21,882 nt of DNA. Source: CAG-791 sp002449595. GTDB lineage: Bacteria; Bacillota; Clostridia; Lachnospirales; Lachnospiraceae. Below, piece after piece: positions 8,052 through 14,923 of the stretch. The notes under the pieces were generated by a model. That model saw nothing but the letters and a program-made list of their open reading frames with translations. It ran no database searches and had not been told where the DNA came from. Position 1 is the first letter of the stretch; each line of letters starts with the position of its first letter. The DNA lies in assembly GCA_946539855.1 (NCBI GenBank), contig CAMNHV010000029.1, positions 1 to 21,882 of the forward strand. The letters are read 5' to 3'. The translations under genes were made by a program, and so were the position numbers.

Positions 8052-8482
8052 AGATCCTTGTCATCAACGGACCGAACATCAACATGCTCGGCATCAGGGA
8101 ACCGGATATCTACGGCTCCCGGAACTATGAGGCGCTGCTCGCGTACATCCGCGGATCCGCAGCCGAAGCGGGCGTCGACGTCGACTGCTTCCAGTCAAAT
8201 CACGAAGGCGCGATCGTGGACGTGATCCAGGACGCCCTCGGCAAGTACGACGGCATCGTCATCAACCCTGCCGCCTACACGCACACGAGCGTCGCGATCC
8301 TGGACGCCCTGAAGGCGGTCCGGATCCCTGCCGTCGAGGTGCACATTTCCGACGTCGACGCGAGAGAGCCGTTCCGGCAGATATCGTACGCGGGAATGGC
8401 CTGTGCGCAGAAATATGCCGGATACGGGTTCGAGGGCTACAAGCTGGCGATCCTGTGGCTGAAAGAAAACGTGAATAATTAA
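8048..8482 (+). CDS. aroQ: 3-dehydroquinate dehydratase, type II
   Basis: This enzyme dehydrates 3-dehydroquinate to 3-dehydroshikimate, the step between AroB and AroE. The 144-residue protein has the type II signatures: NGPNINMLGIREPDIYG (Arg17 and catalytic Tyr22), FQSNHEGAIVD, INPAAYTHTSVAI and EVHISD with the catalytic His99. The usual HxSN is HISD here. GGGGG in the upstream fusion gene serves as ribosome binding site, and the ATGA overlap suggests coupling. It completes the set of pathway genes in the operon, and no type I dehydratase (aroD) is present. The stop codon runs directly into the second structured element. Confidence 0.96.
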   Translation: MKILVINGPNINMLGIREPDIYGSRNYEALLAYIRGSAAEAGVDVDCFQSNHEGAIVDVIQDALGKYDGIVINPAAYTHTSVAILDALKAVRIPAVEVHISDVDAREPFRQISYAGMACAQKYAGYGFEGYKLAILWLKENVNN

Positions 8483-8625
8483 GGCGGGCAGGACCTGCCC
8501 GGGGGCCGCATGATTATGCGCGTAGCTTTGAGCCATGCGCGAACAGGATGGCAGACGTACATCGGGAGCCTGCTCCCGGATGGGAGTCTGACAGCCTGCG
8601 AGCATACGGCGAATGCCGTGACAGT
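8481..8625 (+). repeat. Dispersed structured element, copy B (between aroQ and the transporter)
   Basis: This is the second copy of the element at 61-160, apparently including the preceding hairpin. AAGGCGG, GCAG and ACCTGC of the terminator at 26-60 have counterparts at 8481-8497, here forming CGGGCAG-GAC-CTGCCCG without a T run. GCGCGTAG starts at 8518. GATG (8547-8550) can pair with CATC (8560-8563), GGGAG (8564-8568) with CTCCC (8573-8577), and CCATGCG (8533-8539) with CGGATGG (8577-8583) with one mismatch. ACGGC-GAAT-GCCGT (8606-8619) matches the weaker hairpin of copy A. The only indel in the core falls in the first hairpin loop. Confidence 0.65.
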
Positions 8626-8650
8626 TCGCATCCGAAGGATGCGAACTGTC
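8620..8650. repeat. Perfect 14-base inverted repeat with GAA loop
   Basis: GACAGTTCGCATCC (8620-8633) is perfectly complementary to 8637-8650 across a three-base loop. No T run follows, so it is not a standard terminator. It sits at the 3' end of copy B of the dispersed element and about 55 bases before the transporter start. Copy A has no comparable hairpin at the equivalent place. It could be a folded leader, a processing or stability element, or a protein-binding palindrome. Confidence 0.8.
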
Positions 8651-8705
8651 TGCATGGCGTAAACGATAGAATATATCCCTCAAAATACAGGTGATATCAG
8701 AAAAT

Positions 8706-10073
8706 ATGAAACATAGGATCGGCAGTGGGGAGCGGCATCCGCTCCGGGCGCTTTACAATGAGGCAGGACTTCCGCAGGACATCCGGAGGAGCCTCAATTT
8801 TATTTTGTTTGGGAATCTCTGCGGCAATCTCTGGGGCATCATCTGCGGCGGCGGAACGACGGCCATGGTCGGACTCGCGACTTCGCTCGGCGCGGACGAC
8901 TTCACCTTTGCCGTTCTGAACGCGATCCCGCAGATCGCGGCGCTGACGCAGATTCCGTTCTCCATGCGCGTCAACCGGACGCATAAGAGGAAGAAATACC
9001 TTCTGACGTACGGCATCTTTTCGCGCGCGCTCTGGCTCCTGTTTGGCCTGATCCCGATCATCGTGCCGGAGGGGAGATACAACTACCGGCTCTGGACGCT
9101 GATCTTTTTGCTAGGCATCTCGTCGTTCTACTCCTCGATGATCAACGTCTGCTGGTTCCCCTGGCTGTCCGACATCGCGCCGGCGGAGATCCGCAGCCGC
9201 TGGCTGTCCGTGCGCGATATGATCCTGAACGTGACCAATATCGCCGCCGGCTTCGGGATCGCCTGGCTTCTGGACAACCTGCCGCCGCAGACCCGCTATG
9301 TGATCATCTTCATGCTGGGCGGCGCGGTCGGCATCCTGGATATGCTCGGCTTCGCGTTCTGCAAGGAAGTGTATACGACGCCTCCGAAGAAGCTCGGCTA
9401 CCGCGAGATGTTTGGAGACATCTTTTCCAACAAGCCGTTCATGCGCTTCATGATCTTCTGGACCGCGTGGTGCTTCACCGCGAACATGTCCGGCACCTAC
9501 ATGAGCCCGTATTCCATGAACGTGATGGGGCTGACCTTCACGCAGATCATGGTGTTCGCGACGGTCGCGTCCTGCGTCGGCGCGATCCTGACCGTGCGCC
9601 TGTGGGGCAGCGCGGCGTACGGCTACGGCTCGGCGAACGTGATGTTCCTGGCCTGCATCGGCGCCTCGCTGACACCGCTGTTCTACCTGTTCTCAAGCCC
9701 CGGCAACGTCTGGCCGACGCTCCTGCACAACTTGATCGGCGCGATGTTCTGGTGCGGCAGCAACCTCGCCTGCAACGCCATCCAGCTGTCCGCGTCGAGA
9801 GAGGAGACGAGGCCCTCGTACATTGCCGTGTTCTCCTGCGTCACGGCACTCATGGGCACGGCGCTCGGCTCGCTTTCCGCCGGTGCGCTGCTCAAGTTCT
9901 TCAGCAGGAACGGAATGTTTACCGGCACGTTCGACCGGTACAAAGTGCTTTTCGTCATCGCTACCGTACTCCGCCTGGGGTGCGTCCTCCTTCTCGTTCC
10001 GGGGATGGAGAACGACCGCCCCGCCACGATGCGGGATATGCTGCGCGCCATTCGGAGATTTCCCGGACGCTGA
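8706..10073 (+). CDS. Major facilitator superfamily transporter, substrate unknown
   Basis: This is a 455-residue polytopic membrane protein with about twelve hydrophobic segments and basic cytoplasmic loops such as RVNRTHKRKKYL after the second or third helix, the position of the MFS loop 2-3 motif. The first helices are glycine-rich (NLCGNLWGIICGGGTTAMVG). No substrate can be inferred from sequence. Lying after the aro genes and before metF proves nothing about a role in amino acid transport. Start: ATG at 8706 follows AGGTGAT (8689-8695), a good ribosome binding site ten bases upstream; an in-frame GTG at 8691 falls inside that site and is rejected. It may be transcribed from its own hairpin-rich leader or with aro. 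Confidence 0.85.
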   Translation: MKHRIGSGERHPLRALYNEAGLPQDIRRSLNFILFGNLCGNLWGIICGGGTTAMVGLATSLGADDFTFAVLNAIPQIAALTQIPFSMRVNRTHKRKKYLLTYGIFSRALWLLFGLIPIIVPEGRYNYRLWTLIFLLGISSFYSSMINVCWFPWLSDIAPAEIRSRWLSVRDMILNVTNIAAGFGIAWLLDNLPPQTRYVIIFMLGGAVGILDMLGFAFCKEVYTTPPKKLGYREMFGDIFSNKPFMRFMIFWTAWCFTANMSGTYMSPYSMNVMGLTFTQIMVFATVASCVGAILTVRLWGSAAYGYGSANVMFLACIGASLTPLFYLFSSPGNVWPTLLHNLIGAMFWCGSNLACNAIQLSASREETRPSYIAVFSCVTALMGTALGSLSAGALLKFFSRNGMFTGTFDRYKVLFVIATVLRLGCVLLLVPGMENDRPATMRDMLRAIRRFPGR

Positions 10074-10079
10074 GCTTCA

Positions 10080-10108
10080 TGGAAAAGTGAAGTGCCGTAT
10101 AGTATACT
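10080..10108 (+). promoter_or_regulatory. Candidate sigma-70 type promoter for the met operon
   Basis: TGGAAA (10080-10085) and TATACT (10103-10108) are separated by 17 bases, just after the transporter stop and 87 bases before metF. The -10 is good and the -35 fair. An alternative -10, TATAGT, overlaps at 10098. No SAM or cobalamin riboswitch signature was recognised between here and metF. Confidence 0.4.
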
Positions 10109-10130
10109 TTAGTGCAATCGGAAAACTGTG

Positions 10131-10190
10131 GCGGGCAGGCATTCTGCCGCGCCGCAAAAGGATTTGAGCACTGCAAGGCAGCGGGAGAAA
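10131..10190 (+). other. metF leader hairpin, possible degenerate relative of the dispersed element
   Basis: GGCAG (10134-10138) pairs with CTGCC (10144-10148), with two further pairs possible across a bulge. There is no T run, so it is not a terminator. The following sequence keeps, in the same order as copy B, GGCGGGCAGG, CTGCC, GCCGCA, TTTGAGC and CGGGAG. It has large gaps and may be chance in GC-rich DNA. Confidence 0.3.
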
Positions 10191-10194
10191 CAGC

Positions 10195-11067
10195 ATGAGG
10201 ATTTCAGAACTTCTTAAAAACGACAGGATCACGATCTCGTTCGAGGTCTTTCCTCCCAAGACGAGCGACAAATTTGATACGGTGCTGGACACGGCGCGCG
10301 CGATCGCGGGGCTGCACCCGGATTTCATGAGCGTCACGTACGGCGCGGGCGGCGGCACGAGCGCGTTCACCGCGGACATCGCCGCGGACCTGCAGAAGAC
10401 GTACGACGTGCCGATGCTGGCGCACCTGACCTGCGTGTCCTCCACGAAGGACTACGTCGCGAAGACGGTGGAGTCCTATAAGGAAAAGGGGATCGAAAAC
10501 ATCATGGCGCTCCGCGGCGACATCCCGAAGGAGGGACGGATCGCGGAGGACTACCACCACGCCTGCGAGCTGATCTATGACCTGAAGGAAAAGGGCGACT
10601 TCTGCATCGGCGGCGCCTGCTACCCGGAGGGGCACGTCGAGTGCGAGCACAAGAAGGACGACATCCGCTACCTGAAGGAGAAGGTGGACGCCGGCTGCGA
10701 CTTCCTGACTTCCCAGATGTTCTTTGACAACAACATCTTCTACAACTTCCTCTACCGGGCGAGAGAAGCGGGGATCCTTGTCCCGATCCTTCCCGGCATC
10801 ATGCCGATCACCGCGAAGAAGCAGCTGTCGCGCTCGGTCGCGATGTCGGGGACGAACGTGCCCGCGCGCTTTTCCGCGATCGTCGACCGCTTCGGAGATG
10901 ATCCAGCGGCGATGAAGCAGGTGGGCATCGTCTACGCCACGGACCAGATCATCGACCTCATCGCGAACGGCGTGAACCACATCCACGTCTATTCCATGAA
11001 CAAGCCGGACGTCGCGAAGGGCATTCTCGACAATCTCTCCGCGGTTCTTGCAGGGCAGGCACAGTGA
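10195..11067 (+). CDS. metF: 5,10-methylenetetrahydrofolate reductase
   Basis: MetF reduces methylene-tetrahydrofolate to 5-methyl-tetrahydrofolate, the methyl donor for MetH encoded two genes downstream. The 290-residue TIM-barrel protein shows ISFEVFPPKTSDK at the N terminus, VTYGAGGGTS, LAHLTCVSSTK, IMALRGDIPK, IGGACYPEGHVEC and the late LPGIMPITAKKQL. These are the usual FAD- and folate-site segments of the family. The length fits bacterial enzymes with only the catalytic domain. GGGAG (10183-10187) lies seven bases before the ATG. Its stop overlaps the next gene's GTG start (GTGA), so the three met genes probably form one transcript. Confidence 0.95.
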   Translation: MRISELLKNDRITISFEVFPPKTSDKFDTVLDTARAIAGLHPDFMSVTYGAGGGTSAFTADIAADLQKTYDVPMLAHLTCVSSTKDYVAKTVESYKEKGIENIMALRGDIPKEGRIAEDYHHACELIYDLKEKGDFCIGGACYPEGHVECEHKKDDIRYLKEKVDAGCDFLTSQMFFDNNIFYNFLYRAREAGILVPILPGIMPITAKKQLSRSVAMSGTNVPARFSAIVDRFGDDPAAMKQVGIVYATDQIIDLIANGVNHIHVYSMNKPDVAKGILDNLSAVLAGQAQ

Positions 11068-11798
11068 GTGCGCCCGGATTGACTGGCGGCGTGAGTGTGA
11101 TCTCCGGTGCGGCAATCGAGCCGGACCGGAGAGAGATCGCGCGTTATCTCGGGTACCGCGGCGCGGTGCCGGATGAGAAGGTATCCAATGCGATCGAGCG
11201 CTGCGTCGAACAGCTCAAGGAGGCCTGCCGGCCGCAGGAAGTTCACGCGGTGTTCCGCCTGGACGAAGCGCCGGAGAGAGGAGATAAAACACTGGAGAAT
11301 TCGGGCGGCGCTGATCTCATCCGTTTTGCGGGCGTGGAGTGGCACAGCAGGAACCTGTCGCGGAACCTGCGCGGCTGCGCGCAGATCATTCTCTTTGCGG
11401 CGACGCTCGGCCCCGGGCCGGACCAGCTGATCCGCCGCGCCTCCATCATCAAAGTCAGTGACATGGTGATCTATCAGGCGGCGTCCGCGGCCATGATCGA
11501 GGCATACTGCGACCGGCTCAACACGGAATTGAAAGCCGCAGCGGCGCAGGACGGCCTGTTCCTCCGGCCGCGCTATTCGCCCGGCTACGGCAATCTGGCG
11601 CTCGAGTCACAGAAGGACCTCATCCGCCTGCTCGATGCGCCGCGCGCGATCGGCGTCACCCTGACGGAGTCGCTTTTGATGGCGCCTTCTAAGTCCGTGA
11701 CCGCGGTCATCGGAGTCTCTGAAGAGGAAAAACCGTGTCCTTTGAGCGGATGTGAGGCCTGCAATATGAAGAACTGCGCATTCCGAAGGGATACGTAA
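11064..11798 (+). CDS. Stand-alone methionine synthase activation (Met_synt_B12-like) domain protein
   Basis: This 244-residue protein resembles the C-terminal reactivation domain of cobalamin-dependent methionine synthase, which binds S-adenosylmethionine and re-methylates oxidised cob(II)alamin. The diagnostic block is RPRYSPGYGNLALE followed by IGVTLTESLLMAPSKSVTAV, the SAM-binding region of that domain. It ends with a cysteine cluster, CPLSGCEACNMKNC, that could bind a metal or cluster. The neighbouring MetH lacks this domain, so this protein very likely serves it in trans. The start is a GTG overlapping the metF stop, with GGGCAGG upstream. No electron donor partner is seen nearby. Confidence 0.85.
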   Translation: MSAPGLTGGVSVISGAAIEPDRREIARYLGYRGAVPDEKVSNAIERCVEQLKEACRPQEVHAVFRLDEAPERGDKTLENSGGADLIRFAGVEWHSRNLSRNLRGCAQIILFAATLGPGPDQLIRRASIIKVSDMVIYQAASAAMIEAYCDRLNTELKAAAAQDGLFLRPRYSPGYGNLALESQKDLIRLLDAPRAIGVTLTESLLMAPSKSVTAVIGVSEEEKPCPLSGCEACNMKNCAFRRDT

Positions 11799-11804
11799 AA
11801 ACAC

Positions 11805-11829
11805 CGGATCCCCCGAACGACCGGATCCG
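11805..11829 (+). other. Hairpin between the activation-domain gene and metH
   Basis: CGGATCC (11805-11811) pairs perfectly with GGATCCG (11823-11829) across an 11-base loop. No T run follows. It lies seven bases after the upstream stop codon, in the only sizeable gap of the met operon. It may stabilise the mRNA or tune metH translation. No protein site is recognised. Confidence 0.5.
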
Positions 11830-11864
11830 AAACTATGAACAAATACGCATCGGGAGCGATCGAA

Positions 11865-14330
11865 ATGGACAACAGCACAAACAGCAAAACACAGCCGATC
11901 AATACGAAGCAGCAGGAGTTCCTCGCGCGCCTCGGGAGAGAGCGTCTCTTCTGGGACGGCGGCACAGGCTCCCTCCTCCAGGAGAGAGGCCTGAAGGCGG
12001 GCGAGCTTCCGGAGACCTGGAACCTCACGCACCCGGAGGACGTCACCGCCGTGGCGGAGGGCTACTTCCGCGCGGGGAGCGACATCGTCAACACGAACAC
12101 GTTCGGCGCGAACGCGCTGAAATACCAGAACAGCGACGAGCACCCGGAATATCTGCGGGAGATCATCGAGGCTGGTGTAAAACACGTGAAGGAAGCAAGG
12201 CGCCGCGCAGGCCGCGAGAATGATGCGTACGTCGCGCTGGACATCGGCCCCAGCGGGAAGCTGCTCGCGCCGATGGGCGACCTGCCGTTCGAGCGGGCGG
12301 TGGAACTGTTCGGCGAGGTGGCGCGGATCGGCACGGAAGCCGGCGCGGACCTCATCCTCATCGAGACGATGAGCGACAGCTACGAGGCGAAGGCAGCGGT
12401 CCTCGGCGCGATGGAAAACAGCGACCTCCCGGTCCTCGTGACCCTGGTGTACGACGGCAGCGGCAAGCTCCTGACCGGCGGCACGGTCGTCTCCACGACC
12501 GCGATGCTGGAGGGCCTCGGCGTCACGGCGCTCGGCGTGAACTGCGGCCTCGGCCCCGACCAGATGCTCCCGCTCGCGCAGGACCTCATGAAGTACTCGT
12601 CGCTTCCCGTCATCGTCAACCCGAACGCGGGCCTTCCGCGCTCCGAGAACGGCGTCACGGTCTACGACGTCGGCCCGGAGGAGTTCGCCGCGAGCATGCG
12701 GAAGATCGCGGAGTGCGGCGTCCACGTCCTCGGCGGCTGCTGCGGCACGACGCCCGCGCACATCGAGGCGATGATCAGAACCTGCCGCAAGATCCCCATA
12801 ACTCCGCCGACGAAAAAGGAAGATACGTTTGTGACGTCCTTTTCCCAGGCGGTAGAGATCGGGAAGAAGCCGGTCATGATCGGCGAGCGTATCAACCCGA
12901 CCGGCAAGAAGCGCTTCCAGCAGGCGCTGCGCGACGCGGATATCGACTACATCCTGACCCAGGCGATCGAGCAGGAGGACTCCGGTGCGCAGATCCTCGA
13001 CGTCAACGTCGGCCTGCCCGGCATCAATGAGCCGGAGATGATGAAAAACGTCGTCACCCGGATCCAGGGCATCACCGGCCTGCCGCTGCAGATCGACGCC
13101 TCCGACCCGGCGGCGCTCGAGGCAGGCCTGAGGTACTACAACGGCAAGCCGATGGTCAACTCGGTCAGCGGCAAGAAGGAGAGCATCGAGGCGGTCATGC
13201 CCCTCGTGAAGAAATACGGCGGCGTCCTCGTCGGCCTCGCGCTGGACGAGGAGGGCATCCCGGACACCGCGGAGGGAAGGCTCCGCGTCGCGGACCGGAT
13301 CTACGAGGCGGCGGAACGCTACGGCATTCCCCGCAAGGACGTCGTGATCGACGGCCTCGCGATGACGGTCTCGTCGGACAGCCGCAGCGCGCTCACGACG
13401 CTGGAGACGATCGGCAGGATCCGCCGGGAGAGAAACGGCCACACGATCCTCGGCGTGTCAAATATTTCGTTCGGCCTGCCGCGCCGCGAGATCGTGAACA
13501 GCACGTTCCTCGCGATGGCGCTCCAGGAGGGCCTGTCCTGCGCGATCATCAACCCGAACAACGAGGCGATGATGCGGGCGTATCTGTCGTTCCTTGCGCT
13601 CTCGGACATGGATCCGCAGTGCATGGGATACATCGAGGCCTACAGCGGGACGAGCGACGACCTGACTTCCCGGAAGGCGGGACGGAAGGACGCGGCCGGC
13701 ACAAACGGCGCAGCGATGACGCTCGCGGAGAGCGTGGAGCGCGGCATGCCGGAGCGCGCGGCGGAAGCAGTCAGGGAGGCGCTGAAGACGCGCGAAGCCA
13801 TGGCGATCGTCGAAGAAGACCTGATTCCGGCGCTCGACCGCGTCGGCAAGGGTTACGAAAAGGGCACGCTTTATCTGCCGCAGCTCCTCATGAGCGCGGA
13901 AGCGGCGCAGGCGGCCTTCGCGGTGATCCGCGACAGCATGAGCGGGAAGAGCGCAGCCGTCAAGGGCCGCGTGATCCTCGCCACAGTGAAGAATGACATC
14001 CACGACATCGGCAAGAACATCGTGAAGGTGATGCTCGAGAATTACGGCTACGACGTGATCGATTTGGGAAAAGACGTACCGCCGGAGATCATCGTCGACG
14101 CTGCCATCGAGAATGACATCCGGCTCGTCGGCCTCTCCGCGCTGATGACGACGACGGTCGTCAGCATGGAAGAGACGATCAGGCTGATGCGCGAGAAGAA
14201 ACCGGACACGAAGATCGTGGTCGGCGGCGCGGTCATGACTGCGGAGTACGCCGCGGCGATCGGTGCGGACGCCTACGCGAAGGACGCGATGGAGACGGTC
14301 CGCTACGCGGATTCCGTGTTCGGAGCCTGA
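11865..14330 (+). CDS. metH: Cobalamin-dependent methionine synthase lacking the activation domain
   Basis: MetH transfers a methyl group from methyl-tetrahydrofolate through cobalamin to homocysteine. From this start it has 821 residues in four modules. The first is homocysteine-binding (about 10-315), with zinc ligands Cys227 (VNCGLGP) and Cys292-Cys293 (GGCCGTT). The second is pterin-binding (about 335-595), with MIGERINPTGKK. Then come a helical cobalamin cap (about 615-690) and a B12-binding Rossmann domain with NDIHDIGKN (axial His713). It ends there: the SAM-binding reactivation domain is a separate upstream gene. ATG at 11865 is preferred because GGGAG lies eight bases upstream; an in-frame ATG at 11835 lacks a ribosome binding site but would add ten residues. 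Confidence 0.95.
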   Translation: MDNSTNSKTQPINTKQQEFLARLGRERLFWDGGTGSLLQERGLKAGELPETWNLTHPEDVTAVAEGYFRAGSDIVNTNTFGANALKYQNSDEHPEYLREIIEAGVKHVKEARRRAGRENDAYVALDIGPSGKLLAPMGDLPFERAVELFGEVARIGTEAGADLILIETMSDSYEAKAAVLGAMENSDLPVLVTLVYDGSGKLLTGGTVVSTTAMLEGLGVTALGVNCGLGPDQMLPLAQDLMKYSSLPVIVNPNAGLPRSENGVTVYDVGPEEFAASMRKIAECGVHVLGGCCGTTPAHIEAMIRTCRKIPITPPTKKEDTFVTSFSQAVEIGKKPVMIGERINPTGKKRFQQALRDADIDYILTQAIEQEDSGAQILDVNVGLPGINEPEMMKNVVTRIQGITGLPLQIDASDPAALEAGLRYYNGKPMVNSVSGKKESIEAVMPLVKKYGGVLVGLALDEEGIPDTAEGRLRVADRIYEAAERYGIPRKDVVIDGLAMTVSSDSRSALTTLETIGRIRRERNGHTILGVSNISFGLPRREIVNSTFLAMALQEGLSCAIINPNNEAMMRAYLSFLALSDMDPQCMGYIEAYSGTSDDLTSRKAGRKDAAGTNGAAMTLAESVERGMPERAAEAVREALKTREAMAIVEEDLIPALDRVGKGYEKGTLYLPQLLMSAEAAQAAFAVIRDSMSGKSAAVKGRVILATVKNDIHDIGKNIVKVMLENYGYDVIDLGKDVPPEIIVDAAIENDIRLVGLSALMTTTVVSMEETIRLMREKKPDTKIVVGGAVMTAEYAAAIGADAYAKDAMETVRYADSVFGA

Positions 14331-14392
14331 GTACGGGAAGCCCGGAACAGGCAAATGCAGGGCCGCGGCTCAGACAAACCGGCAGATGTGTG

Positions 14393-14410
14393 GCGGTGCG
14401 GATGCACCGC
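14393..14410 (+). other. Hairpin downstream of metH
   Basis: GCGGTGC (14393-14399) pairs perfectly with GCACCGC (14404-14410) around a GGAT loop, 63 bases after the metH stop. No T run follows on either strand, so it is at best a weak or Rho-assisted terminator or an mRNA 3' end stabiliser. It is the only strong hairpin in the 191-base gap before the next gene. Confidence 0.4.
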
Positions 14411-14434
14411 AATATGATAGAATAGAACGGAAGA

Positions 14435-14463
14435 TTGACAGCCGGCGCGCTTATAAGTACTGT
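14435..14463 (+). promoter_or_regulatory. Candidate sigma-70 type promoter for the FMN-barrel gene
   Basis: A consensus TTGACA (14435-14440) is followed after 17 bases by TACTGT (14458-14463). Transcription would begin near 14470 and give a leader of about 50 bases. The strong -35 and correct spacing support it; the -10 is moderate. Confidence 0.5.
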
Positions 14464-14521
14464 TGCACACCGGTAAATCACAGGATTCAGACAGCTGAGT
14501 GCTGGCAGAAAGGAACGGATC

Positions 14522-14914
14522 ATGCAGGAAATATATGAATTCTTAAAGAAGGCAGGCACATATTATCTGGCGACAGTCGACGGCGACCAGCCGCGCGTGC
14601 GCCCGTTCGGAACGGTCAATATCTTTGACGGGAAGCTCTACATCCAGACCGGCAAGGTGAAGGACGTCTCGAAGCAGCTCTACGCGAACCCGAAGGCGGA
14701 AGTCTGCGCTTTCGTCGATGGCGTGTGGCTGCGCGTCGCGGGCAAGCTGATCCCCGATGAGAGATACGAGGCGAAGAAGAGCATGCTCGACGCGTATCCG
14801 AGCCTCCAGGGGATGTATTCGGCGGATGACGACAACACGATCGTCTTTTATTTCGAGGATGCGACGGCGACGTTTTCTTCGTTCACGGCGGCCCCGAGGA
14901 CTGTTACGTTCTGA
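14522..14914 (+). CDS. Pyridoxamine 5'-phosphate oxidase-family (FMN split-barrel) protein
   Basis: This 130-residue single-domain protein begins with a short helix then the strand pattern TYYLATVDGDQPRVRPFGTV, followed by DGKLYIQTGKVKDVSKQL. This is typical of the small split-barrel flavoprotein family that includes NimA-like and general stress proteins. Members bind FMN or related cofactors and often act as reductases on unknown substrates; the specific reaction cannot be told here. It lacks the extra segments of true PdxH enzymes. AGAAAGGA lies seven bases before the ATG, with a plausible promoter upstream. It ends nine bases before the alanyl-tRNA editing gene, suggesting co-transcription. 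Confidence 0.85.
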   Translation: MQEIYEFLKKAGTYYLATVDGDQPRVRPFGTVNIFDGKLYIQTGKVKDVSKQLYANPKAEVCAFVDGVWLRVAGKLIPDERYEAKKSMLDAYPSLQGMYSADDDNTIVFYFEDATATFSSFTAAPRTVTF

Positions 14915-14923
14915 CAGGCAGAT

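Noticed and set aside
8548..8694. A 48-codon open frame starting at ATG 8548 inside copy B, possible leader peptide
   Set aside because: The equivalent ATG in copy A (91) reads in a different frame after the one-base loop difference, so the two would encode unrelated peptides; no ribosome binding site is seen.
10109..10194. SAM-I, cobalamin or THF riboswitch before metF
   Set aside because: The gap is short and none of the conserved core segments of these riboswitches can be found.
11607..13442. Long minus-strand open frame (611 codons) opposite metH
   Set aside because: It lies antisense to an unambiguous metH and its product has a low-complexity Arg/Val/Asp-rich composition typical of the complement of GC-rich genes.
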